Positions 12,143-25,100 of a DNA stretch of 29,384 nucleotides are shown here, in pieces. Numbering within the stretch: position 1 is the stretch's first letter; every line of letters starts with the position of its first letter. This stretch comes from Nephromyces sp. MM_2019 (lineage: Eukaryota > Apicomplexa > Aconoidasida > Nephromycida), in contig JADHZB010000499.1 in the NCBI GenBank assembly GCA_015657535.1, positions 1 to 29,384 on the forward strand, in the 5' to 3' direction. The notes under the pieces are model-generated. The model searched no databases and was not told the DNA's origin. It saw only the letters and a program-made list of their open reading frames with translations. The position numbers were made by a program, and so were the translations under genes.

Positions 12143-12883
12143 ATAAAAGTAATGTAGCTATGCCTCGTCAATAGAAGTGTGGTTCAATTGCTTTGGTAAA
12201 ATTTAGCTATTATATTAACATATGACTGAATTGTTTTTATTTGTTTTAGAATATATCAGTCGAGACTACAGATTTATTATCTTCATTGTCAAATTAAGCT
12301 CAAGGGCACTTTGTTTACTTTATGATTTTATTGCATTAAATGTTATCAAAATTACAATTGTAAACAAAAGAGAAAGCAGAGCTTAAATCATTATTCAAGT
12401 CAGGAAAAATGTAAATACAAGTGTATAGAGATCATTAAATACATTTTTGTGTATGTATATATATAAATATATGTCAAATTTACTAAATTTGCCTAAATGA
12501 TTCTTGTCAGTATACATTCATTCCTATGTTCTCAAGGAGTTTCGACAAGAGCGTTTATTAACAGACTATACTTAATTACGGCATATTACTCATTTTGTCA
12601 CAATTTATACTCCCTATAAGGAAATTTTTTTTGGGTAACGTAGAGTAATGGTGTATATCATATTTATAATCGACCTCAAAAACTCGGGAATCCTTCAAAT
12701 ATCAAGTAGCTAATTGAAAATAGATTTTGACATGTGTAAAAATGTAGTAGTTTGTTTATACAAAATATATTATTTTCAATTTGAAAGAATTTATGTTGTA
12801 ACATTAGCTATTTTAATTTAAAATGTAGTAAGTGATTAATTAGATAATCGTCTGATTCTTATTAGGAGAGGAATCACATAGCT
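12143..12883. other. Spacer between the carrier gene and the INTS9-like gene
   Basis: Both neighbours are on the minus strand, so this 741-bp stretch should contain the carrier 3' UTR and the INTS9-like promoter and 5' leader. It is AT-rich with little dinucleotide repeat (one short TA tract near 12456-12475). No exon was found. Confidence 0.5.
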
Positions 12884-15800
12884 TTACTTTTTATGAATTT
12901 TATCAAAAACAAGATTAAAAAACCTTAACAAATGTCTGTAAATAAGTAACATTATAGCTGTTGAGAGGCCATCAGCAACTAATTTTGATGTTGCTCCTCG
13001 AAAATAACCTTTAATCCCCTCCTTTTCGAGGATATGAAATATATATCTCCATTGATCTGAATCAAAGGACAAAGTAATTTTCATAGTGTATTATAACTTA
13101 GAATAAGTATTTCCTGCCAAGTTTGATACAATATGTTTATAATATCATATAAAGTATTTTGGAATATTTATATAAATATACAGGATAAGTCTCTGTAAAA
13201 TGTTTTGTCAATTAAGATATGTTTCTACATTTCAATCTATATCATAATTCAAAACAGTTAATTATCATTAATAAGCTTTATCTTAAACTTACAAAATCAC
13301 ATGCATATATATATTTGAAAGAATATTGTAACAACATATTTTTAGATTAAATCTGAATCAAATTTTTTTAAAGGTCTCATCATACGGGAAAGCATTGATC
13401 TTATGCTTAAGAGACACTACATAATATTTATGAAATTTTGGTCTAGGAAATAGCTAAATAGACCACACCACGATTTTACAATTAAAATGTATACAAATTT
13501 GTATCGAAAATGTAAAAGATCTCTCTTACCTCTTTTAGAATAGAATTGAGCGGACTTGCTTTGAAGACGTGCTTTTATTAGCTAAACAACACAATAGGAA
13601 ATAATAAGTAATAGCAGTGGATTAAGGAAATAAATTTTCAATAATCTATAATTGTTGATATTGATGTTTGAGCTGTAGTGCTTATGATTTTTAGGGCGCT
13701 TGTTTCTGTGAAGTTGTTTTAATCATTTGTTTTCATAGTCAATAAAGGCGTAAAAATAAAGACTAAGTGTAAAACAATTTAATTAACAATCAACGCATCC
13801 ACTTACTCTATAAGGATAAAACATAAAATTGACCAAAACCTTGGCAATTAAACCTGTTAAACACACATAATATATGTATTTTCGATCGCTTTTGAAAAAG
13901 TTTAATTCAAGATGTTTTATCTAAATTCTAAAGCTTTGAATACTCGGGTAGCTTAAATACTAATTTCATTTATTTTGGAAAAGTCAGGTATAATAAGCTT
14001 ATTGAGAATGAGCTAAGATTATATATGGGGTGTTCTAATAAATATAAAATAAATAAATATACCTAGGATCATATACTCAGCGGGGCTAATTTCGAGTTTA
14101 GTCCTGTTTTCTGTAAAATTTGGTGGAGTTTTATTGTGTCTGTAAAACTTGTTTCCATTTTGAGCAATAGGGTTTGGCCTAATGTAAGGCTTAACTTTTC
14201 CTTTCAACTGTATAACAAAAATAAATAAATTTTTATAGTTTGTTTGAATAATACGAATAATTTAGAATTAATACAACCTTAATATATTATTTGAACTTAT
14301 AAATAAATAAATGATATTGTTTTTAATGGTTCTAGGATATATAATTGTCTGACGAGACTCTAACAAATTGGTCTGTTTTTCATTTTTGTATCATGGATTA
14401 GAATGATTTGCTATTTTATTTTACAACAATTGGAATGAATCATAACAAGCTAAAAGTTACCTTTTTCCATGTTAGAAATAAGCTCTTGAAATGGTGCAAT
14501 AAGATGAATTGTATGGCAGGTGTGAAACTCAGGAATAAAGAAGGTGTGAAACCTGAATGTAAATTTTAAAATCCATCTTATCATATGTTGGTTTTAATCA
14601 AAATGGATCTAATAGATATGCATGAATTTTTAAATCAACACTAAAATATGATTATTCATATCAATTTGGAAACATTTTAGACAAGCTAAGATTGATAAAG
14701 ATGTGTAATATGTGCCAACATTTGTGAATGGCATGTCAATAGCACGTCAAAATGATTAAAATGAGCCAAACTCAATAAAATTACCTGAAAACAGCCCTTT
14801 AAATCCTTCCTTTTCATAAATTTCAGCAATCCTTAAACATAATCCCTAAATTATAATAGATACGACATTTAAGATATATGAGAAACTAGCACTGTCTAAT
14901 GTGAATTCATGACCTATGAGGTTATTATCTTTGCTACCAAGAGACTTAGCTAAGCCACTTATATAACAAATATGTAAGTTTGGTATTTAAAGTTTTTAAG
15001 TGTAGTGTTTGATATAACTAAGTATGAGCTAATAAGTGGAAATTTTTTTTACAAAAACAATCCATTTTGCAAAATTAAATTTAGCTAATTAATATTGAAT
15101 ATTTATTAAGTATCAACTAGGTAATTACTTTAGCTTATAAGATTTAAGTTCATAGACAATTTTCAACTTATCTAATTAAAATACTTTGATGCTTTATTCT
15201 TAGTTGGGATTATATAATAAGTCAAACATTTAGAATATAAAAGTTCTTTGATAAAATATGTTGAATTCATTTTTTATCTATAAAATAGGCTTACATTGGT
15301 TGAAGATGTTGAGCTTTCTGTGCTCCTCCTTGTGTTAACGATCCATACTAAAATATATATGGATTTAAGAGTTTACCAAAAATAGAAATTGTCAGGTAAT
15401 TTTACAAATATAAATTTTAATTTAGACTATTAAGCCTGTTTCTTTATTACCTGGATTGCTTAGAAATACAGATAATAGTACAGATGCCAAATTAGCTATA
15501 AAAAGATAGATACTACCAAGTTTTGCAATTCTCCTGTATTGATGGGCAATATGAATCGAAAATAATTGGATATTTAATTATTGAATATTATTTAGAATGA
15601 ACGCTGCTAAATCATATTTACTTTATATGTGTTAGACATTATTATTAGTAAAATTTCCTAGTTCACAAGATTGGACAATCTTAGTGGAATTCTCAGGAAT
15701 GAAAGTCTTTGTACTTTTATGGTTTTTCATTAAATTATTTGATATTTTACTTACTTATTCCTAGCTCCAAACTTGAGAATATTAAACGATCCGTGATAAA

Positions 15801-16257
15801 TACCCCAGGATATTACTACACCAATTAATGCACTACGTAAACCTTTATAGAGACCTTGAATACCTTCCTTTCTAATAACTTCTTTAATAAGATCAATGGT
15901 ACCAATATTTGTTTTAGATAGTGAAATTCGAACTCGGATGTTGTCGAAAGGGTAAACAATTACAGTTGCAATTAAAGCCCCAGTAGTTGCTGCCAGAGTA
16001 TCGATAAATTCCTTCTTTAAAGATACATCTCTAGCCTTTTTCAAAGATCTAATTTGTGTGACTTTTGATAAGAAAATTTCAGGACTTGGTTGCGATTCAT
16101 TAATTGACCGCTCATGTTGAGTATCAAATAAAACAACCTCGTCCTTATGGAATTTATTTAGGTTGTTAATAGTTGGAGAATGAGCCAGATTTTTAGATAA
16201 AAAATTTCGTGGTTCAATTCCAGTTTCTTTCATCCAGAATGATGTTGATTCATTCAC
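12884..16257 (-). CDS. Mitochondrial carrier family (SLC25) transporter, PMP34/SLC25A17-like, 9 exons
   Basis: Exons on the minus strand are 16257-15755, 15533-15451, 15347-15295, 14845-14785, 14552-14461, 14207-14063, 13853-13807, 13581-13530 and 13056-12884 (1,209 nt, 402 aa). Every junction is GT-AG and phase-consistent. Three carrier repeats are visible, each about 100 residues with two membrane helices. The signatures are PFDNIRVR (103-110), PVWIVNTR (195-202) and PYRLIKAR (326-333). The second-half motifs are EGIQGLYKG (131-139), EGFKGLFSG (226-234) and EGIKGYFRG (358-366). The PVWIVNTR plus TPAIQF (244-249) pair resembles peroxisomal carrier PMP34 and related CoA/NAD/adenine-nucleotide carriers, which exchange cofactors across an organelle membrane. 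The substrate cannot be read from the sequence. A polar N-terminal extension of about 83 residues precedes the first helix and is not typical. Repeat 3 lacks the acidic residue of the PxDxxR signature. An in-frame TGA directly before ATG 16257 supports the start. Short exons (47-92 nt) make it invisible to ORF searches. Confidence 0.88.
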
Positions 16258-18940
16258 TATGTTTATTCTAACTACAAATATATCTCATACAGTAGTCTAA
16301 ATACTATGCTCTTGTTACATACTATAAATAAAATATACCTATGAAAACTGACAAAACTGTTTGAAATAGATAAACATGAATAAACATAGTTGTTCTTGAT
16401 TAGATTTAAAAATCCTAACTAAGTTTTTCTTTGTAAACATTCGTTAATAATCAATATAGATAATAATTTTTTTATCACTTGAAAGCAATCAGACCTAGGA
16501 TCTGATATTTAGAATTTTGATAAATAAAAAATTTTTCATTTTTGTATTTACAATATGATGGTCAGCATGTTAAAAGAATTTAAATTTAAATTCATTATTT
16601 TTTTAATGGAAAACTACTTATGTTGAGGGTCAATCAATACATTTATTTTTTGATTGTTTTGTTATTCTATATAATGAACTGTTCTTTAATTTTGTAACAA
16701 AAAAAATTTAGAATTACAGAAAAGCGGTAATTTTCACTATTAGAACAAATTTAAATTTACAGTCATTCTTAATATACAAGGAAAAAGACTTAAATTAAAC
16801 ATTTTAAGCAATGTTTACACCACAAAAATTTCGATATAATTTCACATTTGTATGAAACATTCATTGACTATCAGATTGAAAATTCTAACAAGACTAGAAA
16901 CTTTGTCATCTTTATAAATAGTTATAGGACATTTAATTTAGTGTAACTTTTCGAGTTTGAGTGGGCTTTAGTAGTATCTAGGGTAAGAGGACACTTGCTA
17001 AGTTAAAAAAAAACATCAACAATTATGTAAAGTCAGCTTTATTTAGTTTGATTTTTCTAAAAACGTATGTATATAATACTTGCAGTAATTGATTACACCA
17101 TTTATAGGAGCCAAATTAAAATAGTGAAGCTTTAGTCATTTTAATAGGACCTTTTCCTCTTTTATTACTATTCATCTATTTTATTTATTAAATTCCTCTT
17201 TATTTTCAATTGACTATTGTTCTAAATATATTGTTGATTTACTTCACATTTGCATATTACTATATAATATTAAAATCATCCTGTAACAATAGGTAGAAAC
17301 AGATTCCTCATACTTAATCAATCATAAAAAGAATTTCTAATACAACATATCGAAATAAATTTGGTCAAATAGTATAATTAAATGATAAATGACACACAAA
17401 CACTTAAAATAGTAAAATTGCGAGTACTTTAACTGACCTATGCAATTTGCATTTAATTTGTCATTATTGGCACATGTTTTAAAAAACTAAGTAATTTACA
17501 ACTAAAGGAGTAAGCTAGTTCAAATAAATAAACTGGTAAAAAATGTGATTGCTATTGATAGTTTTGTTAATTCAATGAAACTCATTAGCAAAATTTTTTT
17601 CATTATTTAACCAAGATTTTGTTTTACTTGTTTTCTATTTATTACTTAATTTAATTGCAAATTTATGTAATATGAATACACTTTTGTAATTGATTATTTA
17701 TACATTATTTACAAAAAATTTTTTTGAAATGGCTCTCAATATTTATAATATTATATTTTTATAATTAGCTATAATATATATACTCCCACATGTTTAAACA
17801 CTTATACATCTATTTACTTACAACCATGTGTATACATGCACATACATATACTCACATCATTCATAAGCAGGCTGGTATGACTATTCACACGCACACATTT
17901 CCCTATTCCTTTAGACACACCAATCCCTATGCATACACACACACATTTCTATTTACACACACACATATCCTTCTCTTCTCCCCCCCCCAATAAAAGCATA
18001 TGTATGTGCACTAAAACATACAATATAATGTATCTCACCCTCTTGTGTACTACAAAACACACACTGTTAAAAATAAATACACATAAACCTTAGCCTAGTG
18101 TTCATCCCAAATAGTTAATTATATTTGATAAGCAAAATTTAGCAATCAAGCACTCACATCCACACAAAATTAAAAATAGTCACGTTTCTAGTATGTTGAG
18201 GAGTGTAGAGTTTTATAGGCCCAACCCACTATACACACAAACACCTACACACTTTATCTCACAGTGGCAAACCGCCTGATGTAAATATATACATATATAT
18301 ATAACTAAACAAACGGCTTTACATATTTTCTAAGTAAATGACTAATACTATGGGAGCTCAGTCGGCCTGTTAACTTAACACCCACACCAAGACAACAATC
18401 TAAATACTTTAGACATACAATATCATTTATTTTGAAATAATTTATTCCACAGTACAAAATAAATTGTTTTGTGTATATGAAGATTACCTTTTCATAATCA
18501 TAATATACACACGGCGACTACTTACCAATACCTACAACTATCTACTATATAATACACATGATCTAGTTTGTATACAAACTCCCTTCCCCTTTACCCTTCT
18601 TTGATCCCCATTTACTCTTTTCAAGCCAATCAGATAACCCATTAGTTACACACTAACTCGATTTTATATCATCAACCCTCATTATTCACACACCCATCCA
18701 CACACACTAGATGACCTACTCTAACAACCCTCCTTCTTAGCCCTCTTACTCACCTTACTATACACATTTGTATTGTAAGAACATCATATCACTAATACTT
18801 TTATTATTTTAAACAGTTAAACCTCTTAAACACAATTTGAGAGTAATTTATTCAAAATACCATCGCAGCTCATCTTACAGAGATAGCCGCAAGCACACTC
18901 AGATATATATACTCACAGTTAATCCTCCTTTATATCCAAT
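16258..18940. other. Divergent intergenic region between the carrier and BRR2
   Basis: This 2.7-kb stretch separates two genes transcribed away from each other and must hold both promoters. From 16258 to about 17770 it is plain AT-rich DNA without dinucleotide tracts. From about 17770 onward CA-rich tracts and a C9 run (17981-17989) appear and continue into BRR2. A 67-codon frame at 17790-17993 is T/H/Y-rich, derives from CACACA DNA, and is not accepted as a gene. No RNA gene was recognised. Confidence 0.5.
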
Positions 18941-21447
18941 ATGGCGGAATCACATCTTCAATTTCAACAATATGAGTATGGAAAGGTATGCAATATACAT
19001 ATTATACAAATAATTACTATGAATATTCAGCTTTTGAAAGTATGGATAACTAGGACAGACTCCAAACTCTTATACACACACCCCTTAATCACACATACAC
19101 ATCCCTTAACTACACAAACAGATCCCTTAATCACACAGTCACCCCCCTTAATAACAATTACATATCTTAATAACCTCCCCCCCCCCACCCTCCTACAACA
19201 CATCCCCCCCTTTATAACAGACTCCCCCTTTAGTCAAACACATATACACCTTACTAGCAGACACACTGATGATACACATCATAGATACATTGAACCTTCT
19301 AGATACTTGAGTTTACACCCTAAACACACACACACACACAGATAGATAAACAAGCATATACCTCCTAATACACATCGAAACACTTTTAACCAATCATCTT
19401 AATACTCTATCCGAATACTCTTTACAACCAGTAGTATAAACACCCTGATCACTCTACTTACAAATATTATATGTTACAAATGGATTACTTATTCATGCTA
19501 ATTAATACACATTTAACACAATTGATTCCAAACTTAATTATCATATTTATCCACCTAACTCTCGCACACACACTGCTGTTCCCCCCTTTAACACACTCTC
19601 AACACCCATTCATCCATCCTACCCACTCCCCCATCAACACACATCCCAGTCCAATAACCTCTTCCAACATCTCCCCTTATACACATACACACACACAAAC
19701 ATACACACACTCATATATACACAAACACACACGCACACACACCCAAACATCTACACAAACACACCTACCCAATCACACACAAACACTTACACACACACCT
19801 ACACCCACCCACCTATACCCATACACACACACCTACGCACACACCCACACCTACACACATATACACATTTCCATTTGTACAGAACTCTAATTTGGTTATA
19901 TCGGGATTGCACACTGGCTCAACACACTCTGAGCCAACCGGTGAGCCTGAGCCACTCACTGGCCGTATTATTTACAGTATGGGAGATAAGGTGGTCTATG
20001 AAAAACCAAAGGAATTAATGGATGATAAAGCTACACACAAACGAAACAATATTATTGAGATGAAACAAAAGCGAAAGAAATCTCGAATAGTAAGTACACA
20101 TTCTTGAAATTTATGTGTAGAAAATGGCAAATTTAGGATTTAGTATACACACTAGGGTCTCGGGATGTTTCTGATTCTTATTAAACATTATATTAATCTT
20201 AAATGAATAAATTATGATTTATACGCATTTACACACAAATGAATGGTTACTTATTATATGTGCTTTCCTATCTGATTGTATCAAGATGTACCTACATTAG
20301 TCATATAAGACAACTTTCCTAGAAGCTACACTATGTATACATACACTGCTCTAATTACACACACGTTCTAGATCATTCTATACTCCACTCAAATCACACA
20401 CACATACCCTATATCATTCTATACTCCACTCAAATCACACATATATACCCTATATCATTCTATACACCACTCAAATCACACACACTTACCCTATATCATT
20501 AAATACACCATTTAAATCACACACATATACCCTATATCATTCTATACACCACTCAAATCACACACACTTACCCTATATCATTAAATACACCATTTAAATC
20601 ACGCAAACTTACCCTACATCCCCCACACATTCATTTACACATTTTAATCTTACACACAACAGGATGTAGCAAAAGGTTCAACAGTCCTTAATATGGATGT
20701 TACAGAGAGTGCAACATACAAACCAACTCTATCCATTACACGAGAAATTTACGAACAAATTTTAAATAAACTTCAAAGGCTGATGGGTGACCTGCCTGAT
20801 GAAGCACTTAAAGGAGCTGCTGATGAAACCTTAGCTGCCCTTAAAACTGATAATATAAAGGTTACAAATACACACATTTATTGGGATACATGCACACATT
20901 ATTGGGATATATACACACATTATTGGGACCCACACATTATTGGGATACACACACAGATTTGGATATACACACACACAGTTTTGGATATACACAGACACAA
21001 ATTTGGATATACATACACACATTTATTGGGATATATACATACAACCAAATATATCTACACACACCTATATTTATACACACATCTATATATACACACACAT
21101 TGATAATTATATATACACACACATTGATAATTATATATACACACACATTGATAATTATATATACACACACAGTACCTATAAATCGCTTAACCCACACATT
21201 ACACACCCCATAATCATGTGTGTAAACATTCATTTATTAATTCTTATATACACACAGGATACAGAGAAAAAGAAAAATTGTGAAGAAGTTCTTGGCTCAA
21301 TCGACGATCAACTTTTTACAACACTCTTACAATTGTCAAAAAAAATCACCGATTATGACAAAGGGATTAAAGATCATACAAATTTAAAAGGTGTGTGTGT
21401 GTGTGTATATATATGTGTGTGTGTGTGTATGTGTATGTGTGTGTGTA

Positions 21448-21492
<45 letters not shown>

Positions 21493-21507
21493 GTGTGTGT
21501 ATGTGTA

Positions 21508-21546
<39 letters not shown>

Positions 21547-21561
21547 GTGTGTGTATGTGTA

Positions 21562-21612
<51 letters not shown>

Positions 21613-22159
21613 CTTGTTGTGTGTGTTTATTGCTGTTTGTGTGTGTCTTGTTGTGTGTGTCTTGTTGTGTATGTGTATGTGTCTTGTGTGTGTTTATTGC
21701 TGTTTGTGTGTGTCTTGTTGTGTTTATTTATATATACGTATGTGTGTGTGTGTTGTGTTTTCTGTATTTTTGTGCATATAGATTTTGTATGTATGTGTAT
21801 TTTATGTATATGTGTATTGTTGTGCATATGTATTGTGTGTGTGTTGTGTTTTATGTCTTGTTTTGCATATGTATTTGTGTGTGCATGTATATTTGTGTGT
21901 GTGCATGTATATCTGTGTGTGTGTATGTATATTTGTGTGTGCGTGATATTAATCACCAATTTCTATTTATATACACATCTCTGTGTGTGTGTTTGTGTAT
22001 ACTAACAGAAGACGCAGATGACACTACAGGTGTAGGTCTTGTATTTGACAATGATCTCGAGCATAGTGAATATAGTTTATCAGATTCAGAGAGTGATGAG
22101 AACTCTGATACTGATCAATTTAACAATGGAGCTAAAGAATCAAATGTATGCGTTACACG

Positions 22160-22190
<31 letters not shown>

Positions 22191-25100
22191 CTTCACATAG
22201 TGCACACACATACACACGCAGACCTACAGAACATACATACACCCATAGTGTATATACATCTAAGAAATATTTGATACTATGTTATATTGTATATACATTT
22301 TAATGTATAATCTAATGATTCCCCCATCAATACAATCATACATTTTAACCATTTTTAATTTTGTGTGTATATTTCTTTTGTTGTATGTCTGTGTAATTGT
22401 GTGTATATATGTTTCTATATATGTGTATATATGTGTGTATGCATGTGTGTATATATGTATGTATAATATATGTTCATATTTGTATGTCTATATCCATTTT
22501 ATACACTTTTCCTTACATGTGTATATGTATAATACTTTTGTGTGTAAATGTGTGTAAATAATTTTTGTGTGTATATGTGTGTAAATATTTCTTATGTTTG
22601 TATGTGTGTAAATATGTTTTGTGTGTGTGTGTGTGTAAATATATATGTGTGTGAATATATTTGTGTGTAGTATCTGGCCTCAAGAAAGTTACAAGGAGAT
22701 GAAGATGTTACAACAGGAACAGATAAATATGTGTTAGATATTTCAAAAATTGACTCACATTGGTTACAGAGAGAATTACTAGCAATTTATGGAGATAGTA
22801 ATATGGCCGTTGCAACAGAAGTTGAAATTTTATCAATTTTAACAATTCCAGATATTCAAGAATGTGAAAATAAACTAATGTTAATTTTAAAATATGAAAA
22901 TTTTGAATTTGCAAAAAAAATTAGAATAAATAGGTGTGTACATACACTGATGTGGAATAGGGAATATATGTACTGTGTGGTGTATAGGGTGTATAGGGTG
23001 TGTAGTGTGTGTGTGATATGGAGTATAATGTGTGTGTGATATGGGGTGTAATGTGTGTTTGTGATATATGGTATATATTGTGTGCGTGATATAGGGTATG
23101 TAGTGTGTGTGTGATATGGGGTGTGCTGTGTGATATGGGGTGTGCTGTGTGGTATGGGGTGTGCTGTGTGATATGGGGGATAAGAAGAGGGTGTGTGTAT
23201 GTATGTTCCTATATATGTATGTATATAGAGTATATATATGTATGTATATGTTTATACATACACATACTTTGTAATGCGTGTATAATTACAGGTGGAAAAT
23301 TTACTATTGTACCCGTTTAGGCCAAGCACAAACTGCAGAAGAAAAGGAGGTTTGCTTATTATATAGTTTTTTGTGTTTTTATATGTTTGGGTGTATCTAA
23401 TTGTGATGTTGTGTGTGTAATATAATCTGGATGTATATGAATATATTACATATATACTATTCAAAAACTCAAAACTATATATATATATATATATATAGTT
23501 TTATATAGGGTACTCATTATAATATGTATATATTCGACTTGACATTTTTATTTACTTGTGAGCAGTGTGTGTATCTTTACTAAGTCACTACATATTTAAT
23601 AATCACATGTGTAGCCTTATAAATTTATTTTGTTTGTGTGTGTGTGTGTATGTGTGTATTTAGAATATACTAAAACAAATGAGAATGACTGATGAAGGTC
23701 AATATGTTTTAGAAGAACTCCAAAGTGTAAACTCTAGGGTTAGCAGAGAAGAAGAGTTAGCTCGAAGTGTTCGAATTGAGGCGGCTACTCTAACAGCCAA
23801 ATCAAAAATTAATGAAAATGGAAATAAGGATAAGGTATTTACCACGCAAACACACACCTTTATATACACACACATATATACATACATATATACGCATACA
23901 GATATATATACATAGGTCTACATGTATACTTATACTTATCTACATATACATATATATACACATATATATATATATATATATATATCTGTATATTGGTATA
24001 AATGTGTTTGTGTGTGTGTGTAAACAGGATACATATGATGGGACAATAGGCCATGAAATTACTGAGGAAATTGATAAATTAAAACCTAGTCGTTATATTG
24101 ACCTTGAGAGCATACAATTTACAGAGGGTGATCACCTTATGTCTAACACACGTGTGCATTTACCAGACGGCTCACAACGTATAGAAAAAAAGGTTAGTAG
24201 TCTAAAACAATCAATTTACACACATGTTAAGAATAGTGAGAATAATCAGTATGCGATATATTTTTTCTACACACAAAAATATATTATATTTCAAACATAA
24301 ACTCAAATATACAAACAACAAACAATTTCATTCAAAATACTTTAATAACACACACAAGTATACATATATATATATGTATATATATATATATATCAATATA
24401 GATTACACTTATATACTAACACAATAATTACAATTTATACAAATATTATATATATATAATTTTGTTTATAATATTGAATTAAACACACACATCCATACAC
24501 ATATATAAACGATCCAAAATATATGATCTACACCAAAAGTATACCCCATTCACCATAGATTACACACACCCCCTAAATCCCACACACTCCTTACATCTCA
24601 CACACACCTCACATCCCCCCCCCCACACATCTATATCCCCTTTACACACATATGATATATAGAGTTACGATGAGATTATAGTACAACCTTATCAAAAACC
24701 AAAGGATTTGGATGAAGAACGCAAACCAATTTCAGAGCTACCGAGTTGGTCACAGCCTGCATTTAAAAATCTTACACATCTCAATGCAATTCAAACAAAG
24801 GTATACCCTGTAGCATTTGAACAGTATAATTCAAATATGTTAGTGTGTGCACCCACGGGAGCAGGTAAAACAAATATAGCTCTATTAACTATATTAAATG
24901 TGTTGGGTCAATTCCAACTCAAAAACAATCAATTTGATCTAAAAAATTTCAAGATTGTTTATATAGCCCCAATGAAAGCTTTAGTAGCAGAACAGGTGAG
25001 TTCATTATCAACACGTTTAGAGTGTTTTGGTTTATGTGTACGTGAATTAACGGGCGATGTAAGCCTAAGCCGTGAACAAATTGAAGAAACACATATTATT

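Noticed and set aside
14019..14207. A 62-codon minus-strand frame as a gene of its own
   Set aside because: It is exon 6 of the carrier running on into the intron. The real part ends at the gtatat donor (14062).
17790..17993. A 67-codon T/H/F-rich frame upstream of BRR2
   Set aside because: It derives from CA-rich DNA, and no splice continuation or homology is visible.
19471..19890. A 139-codon T/H/P-rich frame
   Set aside because: It is a translation of CACACA/CCC repeats in BRR2 intron 1, with no domain or varied composition.
20367..20612. CRISPR-like array
   Set aside because: The units are directly tandem without unique spacers, and the locus is a eukaryotic intron.
20940..22274. A 444-codon frame and several overlapping C/V/M/Y-rich frames
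   Set aside because: They run through (CA)n and (TG)n intron DNA of BRR2 and only share the phase of exon 4 by chance. The BRR2 homology is interrupted exactly at GT and AG sites on both sides.
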